Below the pieces are notes generated by a model. It made no database searches. It saw nothing but the letters and a program-made list of their open reading frames with translations, and was not told where the DNA came from. The position numbers and the translations under genes were made by a program. DNA of 64,000 nt, taken from Chloromonas sp. AAM2. Taxonomy: Eukaryota; Chlorophyta; Chlorophyceae; Chlamydomonadales; Chlamydomonadaceae. How positions within the stretch are numbered: position 1 is the stretch's first letter; each line of letters begins with the position of its first letter. The stretch is taken from the NCBI GenBank assembly GCA_004335635.1, contig QAXH01005499.1, forward strand, positions 1 through 64,000, written 5' to 3'. Shown piece by piece: positions 24,801-37,500 of the stretch.

Positions 24801-26680
24801 AATGATACATATGCAACCCATGCAAATGCTTGTTGCTGCCCGAGGATGGAGACTTCTGGGGATGGGAGTTGTGCGGATGAGGGTTATGGCGATGAGAGTT
24901 ATGGGGATGGCCTCACTCTATCAATATACATTGCTGAGACAGGGACAGGCAACAGGTCACCAGCCTCCATTGCGTCTAACGCCACGTAGAAGCACAAGGT
25001 GCTTATGGTTGGTGCTACGAAGGTGCCCTTAAATACTAGGTGCAACAGGTTGAGGGACCGACTTCAGGACAGGAAATGGCACGGCTGCCAACGCATGATT
25101 GGATGTCGGTTTCTTGTAAATGTTAGTGTCGTTTCTTGAAAGTGTTTTGCACTTGGCAACGGACAACGACGAAGAATGCTAGAAAAAAGCACCGATAATC
25201 ACGAAACCTGACTAGGTGCGTCAGGTACAATGCATTAAGTACAACATGATGAGGTCATAAGCACAGGCCAGGAGGTGGCACGCAGACCTCTGTGGTGACT
25301 GCAACATCACCAACATCAACATGGAGGCCGGGAAAGAGGGCAACTAGACAATGCACTCAATGACTAAGAATGATAATGACATGGACTATGCAGGGACAAT
25401 GGAAAATGTAAATAATCCAAACTGCCAAACTGAGTGGCCTCCGGCAGCTGGATGGTTTGTTGAATCCTTTGAACATCTAGTTACCCATTGCGTTATGAAA
25501 AAAAGGGAAGAGAGGCTTGGCATGGTGTATTGATGTTATAAGGACAGGTGGTGCTGAGTAGCTCCTGCTTGAGGATGGGTGCTCCAATGCAGCAATGAAT
25601 CCAACACTTGCAAACAAGGCCGTCACAGCCAAACCACCCAAAAACCACAAGCTCGCAAATGAGGCGCGAGGCATGAGAGGGAACTGAAATTCTGGCGACC
25701 CTAACTTCTGGGTGGCATGGTGCGAAAACGTCAATCGAGGACTAGGGTTGTTTGTCACGGGTCCATTTGTACGTCGTCACGCCTCGCGCTATAGACATTG
25801 CTGATTTGAGCCAAGAGGGTGAGGAGGCCTCAATTGCCTCTCTGAATGTGATTGCCACATACTACCAAAAAAAGATTCAGTGTTGGGAGGGGGAGCCGAG
25901 ATAAGTTGACCAGAAACACTAGGTGCCTTAAGTGCAATAGAATGAGGGCCCAAGTTCGGGACAGTAAATGAAAGCAAGGAAGACTGCAACACAAGCGTAA
26001 CTAATTTTCCCCAGTTGGCTCCTCTGGCGCGTTGGTTGAGCCGTTGGTTCGCCAGGGACAAGGACATGATGACCAGACACAAGCAATCTGCTGTACAAGA
26101 AATCCCTCCATGCATGCAGTGGATGAGGTGATTCACAAAGAGTCTTTCACAAGCAGAAGGGTGTCAGTGCCACAGAGATAATACTACTGTTCATGCTGGG
26201 TGGGTTACAGCTGAACTACACAGCTGACCTACAGCTGCCAAGCAAAAGTCGCATGCCCGCTTTCATTCCTGCTTGTCCAGCCGACTGTACTGAACTTCTT
26301 GAAGGAGAGCCATGAGTTGTGAGAGCCACGACGAGCACTTTCCGGAAAACACGGCAGGGGCACATGAAAAGCAGGGATCATGCTTTGAGCTCACGGCATG
26401 CTCGTGATAGCTCAGTCGAACCCATGGCATGCCGTCCACGTCAATTGTGATCACATGCATGCCAGCTGACGATGCACACAATCATGTCATGAATGTCACC
26501 CACGTGCCACACGGAAGGCTCACCTCCCGTCTTGCGCTGATGGAAAAATACGAACGGATCACGGGCCGTTGGGTGACAAGACCTGGCTGGGAGCGGCAAG
26601 ATTTCAGCCAGGTAACATGGCGTTGAAGCGCCAAGTAGAAGGACGAGCAGGTGAAGCACGCCGTATGAATTGAGAGGCAT
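21820..26680 (-). CDS. Secretory-pathway sulfotransferase, five exons
   Basis: Exons (minus): 26680-26524, 24480-24365, 23177-22978, 22687-22513 and 22125-21820, all in phase, 317 residues. It should transfer sulfate from PAPS to a carbohydrate in the Golgi. The protein opens with a hydrophobic signal sequence or anchor (YGVLHLLVLLLGASTPCYLA). It then carries the 5'-phosphosulfate loop FVFFHQRKTGG (residues 43-53), split by the first intron, then KSFIPCFGIPC, VMGGHVSWHWAF and the 3'-phosphate motif LTVFRKPAERVRSCYYF (about 120-136). The C-terminal part includes FSGLGSDPL, LASDNLSKCAVLMQ and an end-helix EITMYELARKQYQRQIAYL. The order (RKTGG, GH.SW, RKP.ERV.S) is that of the Sulfotransfer_2/heparan-sulfate-type family. 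Introns of 2.0 and 1.2 kb carry repeat DNA. Substrate is unknown; neighbouring sugar enzymes suggest wall or matrix glycans. Confidence 0.88.
24861..24910 (+). repeat. Short 15-bp tandem repeat
   Basis: Three to four imperfect units of GATGRGRGTTRTGSS stand head to tail (GATGGGAGTTGTGCG, GATGAGGGTTATGGC, GATGAGAGTTATGGG). They lie inside the first intron of the sulfotransferase gene. No function is evident. Confidence 0.7.
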
Positions 26681-28741
26681 TTCAACCTGGAGCACAGCAA
26701 CGCCGCGTAAGCCGTCTGAATATCAAAAGATTAGTACAAAAAGGAAGACCAACCGACCGGACGGTTTTGCGGCGCAGACTCAGCAGCAGTGGCCCAAGCA
26801 ACCAGGCTGCGATATGTGGTTGGTTTTTCACAAGTTTCCGGGATACTTTAAAGGCTGGTCGTACTTATCGACCACCCCAACGACCAACCTTCCACTTGTT
26901 GCATGCATGTGGCACCTGTGCTTGGCATGATGCTTGGCGTATGCATGGAACTCCACTCGTTGCATGCATGGAATTGTACTTGTCGCAGGATAGAGCAACC
27001 TGCAGAATAAAATTGTTGCAGACCTCTAGGTGGCACTGAAAGGAAGCGTTCTGCATTAAAAGACGCCCATCGGGCGTTGTGGGGTGGACTTAAGATCGCC
27101 GGGTCTCCTGTGTAAAAAAGCACCAAGGGTGTTTCAGGTTGAGTTACAGAGAAGTGCGCCTTGACGATGTCGGTCCAATGGCACCCTCTTTGGCCAGTTT
27201 GCTAGGGACTGTGTAAGATTTGGTGCTACCAGCGTCAGTGCAATCAGTGTATCTAGAATATATATATGTTTACATCAGGCAGGCAAACGCTATCAGTTGC
27301 AGCCATTCTTCAGCCAACTTTGCGGAGCAGCAACCGTTGCCGTTGTGATTTTATCACCGAGAGCTATCAAATAACCCCCTAAATGACCCCACAGCACCTG
27401 TTTGAAGGGCCCTTGCTTTTCAACAAGTAGGCGCAAGGGAACAAAGGGATACAGGCACGACACCTGAGGAGCGCACAGAACGACAAGGTGGAGAAACACA
27501 ACAGTTTTAGATACACTGGACTGCGGTTTGCAAGAACAATATCAGATTCTGATCGGCCTAAGCCGCCTGCGAGTTTGGTGCTCAATTATGGGCAGGTGAT
27601 TTAGTGGAGTCAGGCAGAACCACGCATTCACATGCCCTGTGGAATTTCCGTTTACTAGTGTGGCAACCTCGTAAGGCCTCAAGCTTGCACGGAACACCAT
27701 GGGCTAACTTGAGCCTGACCATGGGCTGGTTTGAGATGACTTACGGCAACCGAGCATGTCATTTACTGGACAAAATCTTCTTGTCAATCGCAACGTACGA
27801 GTGCTGGGCCCTCTCTGCATATCCGGCTCTTAATTCTCGGTTCTCAACACGCCGTGCGGGTGCAGATGTGTGACTGCTTGACAATCTATGCATGGCAGCA
27901 AGAGCTTGGGAGAAAGAGCTCCGTCAGTTGATCACTTCTACCGGCCTTTTACCAGTGGTAGATCCTGGTACAAGATTAGGTACCCTTAGAGCTGATGTAG
28001 CTGTGTGCTGCTAGCTTGTCGGCTGTTGCTGATCTGATCGCTCATCACAGATTCCCTGTGCGGGCCAAGGTCTGAGGCATGCATGCTGCATGGCCGATGT
28101 GCATGTTCTGACCAGGCACACCTGCGTCAAATGATTTCCAAATCGGAGCCTGAGAAGCCAGGTGCAACGCTTGCCTGCATTGTATGACATGGATCGTTGC
28201 TGGTTCAAAAGCTGCGATGCGGTCCAAGGTTGCATGTGACAGGCAGTTGCGACCGCATTAGGCACAACACTCAACATGGGCACAACAACAGGTCATTGTG
28301 AACATTTCCAAAACAGCATCCTAGTGGCCCGTAGAGCTGATGTAGCTGTGTGCTGCTAGCTTGTCAGCTGTTGCTGATCGCTCATTACAGATGCCCTGTG
28401 GCGGCCAAGGTCTGAGGCACGCGAAAGGCGTGCCAATGGCCGCTTATTTCATGGAATGCACATGCACACTACATGCATGACGGGCCTGGTGAAGTTGCAA
28501 CGACCCTGACAAACAAGCCGTTTCAACAATCGCGTTCCAACAAACGGCGAGCAAACAACTGACTGGCTTGACAATCAAGCAACCGACCACTCGAGCAGCA
28601 AATGAAATCTCTGTGAGCTGCATGACTACAGGTTTATGACTACAGCCTTCAAGGCTCCCGTGTGAGGATTGCGATCGACCTCTCTTTGCAGTCCTAATCT
28701 TCTCTGTGCTGGCTGACGCGAGACTTGCGCGTAGTGGCCGC
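26681..28741. other. Repeat-bearing intergenic region between divergent genes
   Basis: The sulfotransferase (minus) and DUF3611 gene (plus) diverge from this 2-kb stretch, so both promoters should be inside it. I see no exon. Repeats present are the block at 27733-27860 (partner at 21285-21345) and the direct repeat pair described separately at 27987-28419. Confidence 0.45.
27987..28419 (+). repeat. Pair of ~90-bp direct repeats
   Basis: Copy 1 (27987-28078) and copy 2 (28332-28419) both read TAGAGCTGATGTAGCTGTGT, then GCTGCTAGCTTGTC, GCTGTTGCTGATC, GCTCAT.ACAGAT and GGCCAAGGTCTGAGGCA. They differ by a few substitutions and a small indel, and are separated by about 250 bp. They lie 320 bp upstream of the DUF3611 start codon. 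Confidence 0.8.
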
Positions 28742-31700
28742 ATGACTGCAATGTTGGTGTCCGGACATCGTGCTACGCTGACCTCACAGAGTAACCTGCA
28801 GACTGGCGCATCTGCTGCCGCAAAGCCGATCGTGGTGCTTAGAGGAAGCAGTCAAAATGTATGGCATCAGCGGCATGCTGGCATGGCTTGCGGAGCAATG
28901 TGTTTGCGGCCGTGCAGGCATGTGCAGGTGGGCGATTCGTCCCTGAAGTCGAGTCTGATTAGTATGTTATTCTGAGCCCTCTGATGGCAGCTGACTCACA
29001 TTTGTTCCGCGCGCCTGCGTGCACAGGCGCATGCATACAGTGACGCCCCATCCACGCCAGAGATGCCTCCAGAACGCATGGGTGAAGCGGCAAGGAAAGC
29101 CTTGTCTCGTGCAACCACGGCTGTCAAGCGCTACGGTTGGATCAGCTTCTGGGTGCAACTGACACTGTCTGTAGTATCAGCTGTCATCCTCCTCTTCAGT
29201 GTAGCCTTCACCTCTCAGGTACCTGGCCTCCACCATCCACCTCTTGCATTAAGCACAGATACATCCCGTCCATTTCATCCTGTGGCCAGCACATTTTCAG
29301 CCCTTGTCCGGTTTGGGTTTTGTGCTTGTGTTGAAATGCCCCCTAAGTTTCCGCACGAGGGTTGAACAATCGATGGACCACTCACCAAGGCAACCTAGCA
29401 GGGGCAGGCAGGCTTGGACCCCACCGCAATCAGCTGCAGGCAATTGCCATCGTGCAACTAGTGCAGCACATCTGTTCATCTGAGGATTACAACCAGCAGT
29501 TGCCCGTACTAGGCGTGCCAGTTGTCTTGACAGCCTGGCAGTGCTTATGATTGCAGAGTGGTCCTCGGGCCTCACTCTACTTGACGCTGCTTGGCATCCT
29601 TGCCGGGTTTCTCAGCACGTTTTGGAACTTCAGCTACACACGGACCGGCCTAAAGATGCAGCGATACCTGGAAGCCCCTCCAGGCACTGAAGCCCCAAAA
29701 GTTAAGAAGCAAAACGTGAGTAATGCAAGCACGCGAGAGGTGTCGATCTGTGCCCTTCTGTCTCATGTCTGTTTGGACCATGAATGAGTGGTGAAGTCTG
29801 GAAGAATGTCATGAACGTTTGCTGCCACGCAGGAAACATTTGGGCAGCATCGCACACAGCAAAGAGCACATGCGAAACGCGAACGTACACACACATCACA
29901 TACACACCCGCCACACCCGCACATGCACACATACACACACCGTCATCAGCCCAGTTGGTGGGGTTCGAATCCAGGTGATGAAAGTGGTTTGACCTTTGCA
30001 CCGACAGTCCAGAACTCAAATTACATCAGAACATGTGACGTCTTACAACTGCAATACCTATAGAGTATGATGGTGTTGTATATGGAGCCATCTCCTATTC
30101 CGCTTGCGAGCAATACAGATCTCAAAACCAACACAAACACACGTGCTCTGCTCCCCTGCAGGTCGTTGATATGGTCACTCGTGGCGTGGTGATCAACTTG
30201 CTGGGCCTGGGCTCCACACTTCTGGGCATCCAGGCGTTGGTGGGCGTGCTGGTGGCCAAGACGCTGTCCAATGCCAGCGCAAACCCCTTTATAGCCAGTG
30301 CGGCAGGCGTGTACAACCCCGTCCTAGCTTTGGATGTCTTTTTGGTACAGGTGAGCGTAGGCCTGGTGTGCAGACACAGTCAATGTCCGTGCATGTGTGT
30401 GTTGTAGCTGCGACAACCTCTTGACCCAGTGCATGGGATCTGGGGTGAACCCAGGTTCGTTCGGATGGCTTCACTGACGCCGTTCGTACTTGTGCTGCTA
30501 GCTGCAGCCTGAGTTGTATTGCTCGTGTGCATGGGATGCATGGGGTACACGTTGCCAGGGTTGTGGGCCCCTGCAGCGGACTGCAGCCAACCCTCCCCGG
30601 AGAGCCTGTGTCCCTGGGAGGCCTTGGGCAATACTCCTGCGAAGTATGTGTTGGAGGGCAGGTGCAGGTGCTTGGACTTGTAGGTTTTCCAGGCATCGCA
30701 CGGTTCCCAGGCCTGCCGCTCTTGTTTTTGACCCCTTGGGTGCTCAGGCTGTCCACATCCACAGAGCACAGGCTTCTACACGGTGCACAAGCATAGGAGC
30801 CAGTAGTGATGCAAAACCATCAAGAAAAAAAGCTATGTTTTCTGTTCTTGAGGCTGAGGCGGCCAATGGCATGAAACAGTGGAACAAGGATGAGGCTCGA
30901 TCGCAATGGACATCTGCCGGGTGCTTGCCGCGTGTGGCCGTCTAGATTTTGTACTCGCGGTGCCTCTTCATATCAGTGTGCAAAAGGGCATCAGCTGCAA
31001 AGGCGGGCTGCTACAAGTGCCTGTGCTTCCCAAGAAGTTCATCTGGCCCTAATCTAAGCATCCCTGCCATAGGCTTAGGAATTCTTGGACCTGCGGTGCA
31101 AACTTCATTTGCCATTTGCATGCTCCGCCACCCAGGTTCTGCTGCATTCTGGTGCTCTCTACCCAACCAACAGCCTTTTTACCCGTCAACCCCGCATTCA
31201 GCACCGTTAGACACCTGAATGGGATGTGTCAAAGCATCGCAGCCGCTGAATATGAGCGCCTTTCCAAGCACCAGGCCGCTTGGACTTGTGGCACAAAGGA
31301 AGGGGCCGCTGTTCTAATTATGTTCTCTATTTCTGGGTTGGGCCACCCAGCTCTTCATGCCTGTGTCTGTTGTCGGCATGTTCACTCCGTACTGCCTAGC
31401 TCAAAACCCTAACCTGGCATTCTCTTGCCCGGCCCCATTGCAGTCAAATAGCACGGCTTTTCAATGTCATTCAACCCACGCCAGATTTGGTGGGGCGGAC
31501 ATGACATCTCGAGTCCCTTGTCTTTCACCGCCGAGACTTCTTCAGACACATCAGATTATCGTCGGACTGCCAATCGATCAACAGGCTGACGACTTACTCA
31601 CAACGCACGGTATTTTAGCAGAACACGTTGCGTAGTGGTAGCACGTAGCAGCAAGTAGCCATCCTTGTTGTTATACCTTTTTTGACGAGCTCAACCAGAG

Positions 31701-33128
31701 CTCGGCGTCTCAACGTCTCGGCTCTCCAGTAAGTAGGTTCCAACCCCCAATAACTCGCCGCCACGTCAAGTGGCAGCGTCTTCCAGTGTTCTGAACTGGG
31801 CTTGATATGATACTTGTAAGCGTACTTGGTACTTGGGGGAAGCGACTTCAGCTACCATGCACTTGAGAGCGACCAGTCGGAGCGTGGACTTCCTAATCCA
31901 AAGTTTTAAGCCTGCTCCATCATTGGCAAGTAGATTTATTCAGAGACATCCGGCCACGGTCATGGTGGCAACAGTCGACTCCGCCTGGGTTGGGTACCAA
32001 CTGGTAACTTCTTGGTTGTTGGTTGTTTTTTTCATGAAAACCTCCAGATCTGCACAATGGCACCGAAGTGATCAGGATCCATACTCGCTTTCTTCTACGC
32101 ACACTCAGAAGGTGGAGCAAATGGGGACATGCACGCAGGCCATTGTAGATAAGGCAGTCCGGAGTGGTACGACGTACAGCACGTGGTACATTAACAAAAT
32201 TGCCCTCACGTCGCCAATGCCAAGCAGTGTCACGCTCAGCCCTGCACCTGCAATGTACGTGCTGGCCACCTTGTTGTTGGCCCCTACCTTGGCCCCTACC
32301 TTGGCCGCTTAAAGCATTTTTCGGTTGAGTCAGTTGAACTCCTCGTCTGTCCCACATCATGGCATCACGCAGGATGGGCGTCAACCTAGCTGCTGCCTCT
32401 GCTATGCAGTCACAGTCAGTGACTGTACACAGGTATCTTCCTGTGTGTGCCTGTGCAGGCCGCCACCAACATGCTACTGGGCCACTTCCTGTCTATGGTG
32501 TGCTCGCTGTGGCTGCTCAGCATTGTGGGCGAAGGCAGGGGCCTGCGCTTCCAGGTGAGACAAGGCTAAGGGTACCTTGCCTTACAACTGGCGAGGCTCA
32601 ACCAGTGAGCAGAGAAGCACGCCATGTGGTACAGGAAGCGAACAGAAGAGCAGTATACGATTAACTGTTCAAGTTTGCAGCCTAGCTGCATAAACCGCGC
32701 ACTGGCAGACATGCGTGCAATCCGGACGATTGTACAACCTGGTAGTGTCAGCCCAACTCGGTCCCCTTTCCTTACCTGTTGAGATGCGGTTGCTTACTCC
32801 CAGTACAACGCACGGCGAAGCGTGCTTGGGGCGGGCATCTATGCCGAACTAAGCTCCCCAGTGGGCTGTTCAAGTATTCCGGTCTTCGGTCAAATGGCAA
32901 AAAAAAGGCTCTCCTAATAGCTTTATCAATGACGCCAGCTGTAGCAAGGTCTTGCTTGCCTGCGCTGTTGTGTGGTGCTGGCGCCCACCCTTCTGCCCTG
33001 CGCTGCCCTGACCCTTGCGCGCGTAGAATGCGGACAAGGACCCCACGCCCCCGCCCACCATGAGCGGCATCTCCGGCAACTCTTACCGCATGGCCTCCCC
33101 GCCGGCCCAGCCCCAGTACGGCGCCTGA
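28742..33128 (+). CDS. DUF3611 family plastid membrane protein, six exons
   Basis: Exons: 28742-28927, 29027-29218, 29557-29715, 30162-30350, 32459-32554 and 33027-33128. Every exon is a whole number of codons, giving 307 residues. The first exon is Ser/Ala/Arg-rich with few acids (MTAMLVSGHRATLTSQSNL), as in a chloroplast transit peptide. The mature part has four hydrophobic segments: WVQLTLSVVSAVILLFSVAF (about 104-123), ASLYLTLLGILAGFLSTFW, GVVINLLGLGSTLLGIQALV and AATNMLLGHFLSMVCSLWLL. Between them are RTGLKMQRYLEAPP and the tail TPPPTMSGISGNSYRM. DUF3611 proteins are found in cyanobacteria and plastids and have no settled function. Intron 4 is unusually long (2.1 kb) for this gene. A TGTAA lies 266 bases past the stop. 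Confidence 0.87.
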
Positions 33129-34515
33129 AACCTGGCGCTGGAAACCGTATGAGGCAGGCTGTGCACTCCTCCGATCGCGATGCACCCGTTACTTTATGAC
33201 TTGATTGGGCAGCCGCAGGCTGCTGCAATTGAATGTGCGTGTGAAGCAGTTTGCAAAATGCTAAGCCAGGCTTGGCATGACTGTGATTGCCAAAGCATGG
33301 GCACTGCGCCTTGTTGATCAGCCAGAGGTGTGTGTGTGTGTGTGCGAGTCCGTGTATATCTGTCGTTTTGCCTCTGGGGTTGCTTTGTCACATTGTAAGA
33401 TGGAGTTATCTGGCATCAAGCCCGGTCCGTGATCTCAGCAATAACTTTCTTGTTCTGCATAAACACAGCAGCTTCTGAAGGCTCGTGAGCATTGATTGAC
33501 AAGTTGGTCTCGTGATGATCGCCGTGATCATAAGTGGTTTTGATTCAGGCTGTTCTTTGTCACCAGTGATGGGCGATTGCTGAAACGAAAAATGTGGCAG
33601 GCGCGCCCGAGACGCATGCCATTGCGGCACCAAGTGCCGGTGTCAGAACCTCTGCCGTGTTGCGATATCAGGAAAGCCACCAGCACGTTGTCTGGCTAAT
33701 CAAAGGCCACGATGTCAGCATACCATTCATACGGAGGAAGGGAACCAAGCCCGTCCAATTACCATGTGAAGGGATGATGACATGCCAAAGATAGTAGTGG
33801 TGGCGCTCGTTCCTCGGGATGCTACTGTGTTAGCGAACTCTCTTACAAAGCAGAACTTCGGGTTTATGCAAACAGGATGCATTGCCAGTGGCTTGGCATG
33901 GCTCCGCTCTGCAGCGAGATGACCAACTAACGCTAAAGGTTCAGTTAGTCAGTGCACTTCGTCTCCTACACTCTATTTACGTACATTTTCTGCATCACTT
34001 TGTACCACGTGAAAGCCCTGCGTTTCTGTGCTACACCTCCAGTTTTTACCCCATGTCTGTTCATTGGTTGCTTGGTATGCCAAGGGTTGGTAGTACTTCT
34101 ACTCCCAGCCAGTTGGTAGGTATCTCTGCACGCACAGTGGCTTAAACCCTGGCCTATAATAACCCTGGCCCCCATGGTGTGCGGCTCTGCCTGCTAGGCC
34201 ACACGGCATCCATGACGCCATGCTGTTCTTGCCGCCAGACACTATGTTGCTTACTAGAGCAATTACGCATTCTCACACCCGCTGCATGCAAGGCACATGT
34301 ATCCTCCACCTCGCTGCATGTGCCTGCAGCGCTTCCTGTCACTTAAGCGTCTCAAGCAGCGTGCTGACTCGAGCAAACTCGTCATCAGCAAAGGCAATGC
34401 GGGCACCTTCATCGTAGACGCACAGGACATGAGTGGTGGTGGCAAAGGCGGGCGTGGCAGGGGTAGTGGTGTCACTACAAGCGCCATCAGCACACAAGCC
34501 AGCGGCAGCACCACT
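33129..34515. other. 3' UTR of the DUF3611 gene and upstream region of the LHCA gene
   Basis: No independent gene is recognised. From 34330 the plus-strand frame that leads into the LHCA gene is already open and follows a good acceptor-like site (TGCCTGCAG at 34321-34329). An upstream exon joined to 34330 is therefore possible. That frame encodes a Lys/Arg-rich stretch and then GGGKGGRGRGSG before the ATG I chose at 34516. Confidence 0.45.
33394..33398 (+). terminator. TGTAA polyadenylation signal
   Basis: TGTAA (within CATTGTAAGATGG) lies 266 bases after the DUF3611 stop, in the expected orientation. A (TG)n run at 33329-33344 precedes it in the presumed 3' UTR. Confidence 0.45.
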
Positions 34516-37500
34516 ATGAGCTCTGCCTTACAAGGCGTAGTTCAAGTGGCACGTGCACGGTCGTCTGGCTTGGCAGGCAGTGGTGCACGTATACGTGGTC
34601 CCGTGCCCTTACAGCGCAGCCTGCGAGGCGGCTGGGATGTTCCCGCTGCAGACAGCAGACTGACTAGCAGCGCACAGGCCTGGGACACGCGCTCCACACC
34701 CCTTGTATCAGCTGCATCCAACACCACACAATGGGGCAGTAAGGTCAGGGTGGGGCCAGCGGCAAGCACAGCCAGCGGCGCGTTGCGTGTGCGGCGCAGC
34801 GGGGGCCCAAGCGGCCGCGTGGGGTCTGCTGCCTCTGCTCGCACCGCCCTGGGGATCACATCAGGCGGGCCCACCCGGCGCATGGCACGTGCTGGCGAGC
34901 TGCTCGTGCTGGCTGACAGCAACTCCCTTTCATACCTGGATGGGACACTTCCCGGGGACATGGGGTTTGACCCCCTGGGCTTGTTTGCGCCAGGGCCTGA
35001 CACTGGGTTTATCAACCAGCGATGGTTGCGGTACTCGGAGGTGGGTGGTAGGCAGGGCGGCATTCATAAGTAGAATGCCCCACAGCGGGAGCAGAGGATG
35101 TCCTGCGGCTGGCGCACAGCAGAAGACATGGAGCCAGGGGCTAGTCCAGATGCTATTAAGTATGATAATGCACGTGCGTGAGCACAGACCACACACTAGA
35201 ATCTAAAAAGCAGACTAGGCCTCTTGATGCACCACCCGCATCACTAGACATGTTGCTACCACATTCCCTTCGCCCATATGATGCATGCCTATGCTGATCA
35301 GGTGCTTCACGGGCGCTGGGCAATGCTGGGCGTGGTGGGTTGCCTAGCTCCCGAGTTCCTGGCATATGAACACGTCATTCCCAAGGTCAGTCCTACACAG
35401 GCTGGGTGTGATAGAGCGTATTCAAGCCAACCCACAAGTGGATTTCACTCTTATAAGTTAAGCACCATCTCATTCATCAATTACAGATACAGGGCACTTG
35501 GAGGACGCTTTATGCATCTGATTGAGTGTCTCGTGCTCACTCTGTCTGCAGTTACCACAAATACAACTACTTCTGCAAGCTACCGCATGCTGCTGCAGTA
35601 AATTGCTTGTGAGATAGCATAGCGCTGCTACAGAGCCTGTGAGGGTGTGCCGTGCGCTGCGCAGGAGCACGGGGTCGTCTGGTTCAAGACCGGCTTCCTG
35701 CCCACTGCAGGACAGGACTATGACTTTGGCGTCGACCCGGTGAGCAAAATATAGCCGTCTGGAGGAGGATTACACAAAGACTAGGAACTGTGTGCGTGCA
35801 TTGAAGGCCAACAGCTTGCAACATTACACAGCTCCTTTCATACTGCGTGAAGTTGCAAACGTGGTTTACCATGTGGCATCGCCAGACATTGCCCACTCAA
35901 GATCGGGTTGCCTGGACTGATACCCATGGTCTGGTTCACATTAACATATGGAGGAGTGACTGTAAGGACAGAAGCGCTGGAGACAATTTGTTTCAGCTGC
36001 CGCACCATCTGTGGTTTGTGGAAAGTCATGCTTTGGCACAATGCCGGGTGCCGTGTAATGATGGTGATGGTATGGTTATGGTGTCCCACTCCAGGTGTCC
36101 CTCACGTGGATTATGCTGGTGGCCATGGGCTTTGCTGAAACACGGCGCATCCAGGACTTCATGAATCCTGGTTCACTGGCTACAGGCTTTGTGAGTGACG
36201 CACCAGGTGTAGGAGAAGAGATGCACCTCACAGCAGCCACGCTGCTTAATCAATCAATACAAGCCCGCGAGTCAATGTCAGCAAGCCCGCGAGCCTATGA
36301 CTCGGCATGCACTCTGGCCTGCCTCTGCCCTTGTGGTGATGCTGTGTCTGATCTGTGGTTGCACGCCGCGCGCATCTCGATCACTGCTTCCAGAAAGTCC
36401 ACAAGCATGCTTGTGAACCTGCCCACGGAGCCTGTTGACCTGACTGCTCAAGCGCAGCACCTGCCGCTGGCCCTGGACCGCGCCCTGAGCACAGCCCCCG
36501 GCCAGGACCCCGTGTACCCAGGCGGGCCCATCTTTAACTTCATGGGCGTGGTGGAGAGCCAGAGCGCCACGCAGCGCTTCAAGGAGAAGGAGATCCGACA
36601 TGGCAGGCTGGCCATGGTGGCGGCGCTGGGGCTGTTTGCACAGGTAGGCGATTTCCCGGCAGGCTGGCCATGATGCCGCTCAATTCTGACCTTTTTTTGA
36701 CCTGGTTTGATCACGGCAGCGCGATCGGATGCAGAGGTTTCCATGCGGGAAAGTTCCTCACCTCCGTGCTTTCTTCTCGACAGCTAACTCCGCCTCGCTT
36801 AAGACGTGAATTGGCAATCCATGAGGTCGGGTGCACCAGATGAACGCCTGCGCATCACGGAACTGAGAGGCGATCCGTGCTCGCCGGCGACTGGGAGAAA
36901 GGCCGACGATTGGAAAGAGGCCGGCATAATATGAGCGTCATAAGCCACGTCGTCGGTCACTCATCATGTCAATAACGTCATCAGATTCAGCCGTTTTTCA
37001 GCCGGGCACCTTGGCTGCTGCAGAACCACAGTTTACAAAATAAATTATAAACGAAATTTGAATAAAATAGATATACGCTGATACCTGCCCTGCTGGTGCT
37101 GCTGCTGTGCCCAGTTTGGACCTGACTGAGCCGTTTTGGACCTTTATTGATAGCAGTACCTATTGCAGTGCATTCTGTCTGGAAAGCAGTTTTACCTCAC
37201 ACCTCACCACCACACCGCACACCTCACCAATCTTTAGTAGTAACCTCCACAACCAATCACTCGCACAGCCACTTCAGCAGTCTGATTCGCTCGGACAGTC
37301 TGGGACAGATCTGAACGTTTTGTGGCTGTCGGTAACCTTAGAGATTTAACATTTTGGGCCCTCAGCACTGCACCGATTCTGGGACCAGTTTTTGCAGCAC
37401 ATGTACCGATGTCTGTTTCGTTCCATTCAATTGTTTCCTGTTCAATTTTCAACACCTTTTCAGCAGACAGTCTGCGACAGATCTTGACTGTCATCAACCT

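Noticed and set aside
26263..26481. Candidate second exon of the sulfotransferase gene
   Set aside because: A better exon at 24480-24365 joins in phase and supplies the expected FIPCFGIPC segment.
29940..29985. GGGGTTCGAATCCAGG, a tRNA T-arm/box-B-like sequence
   Set aside because: No D arm, anticodon arm or 7-bp acceptor stem of correct spacing; it lies in a DUF3611 intron next to a CA-rich run.
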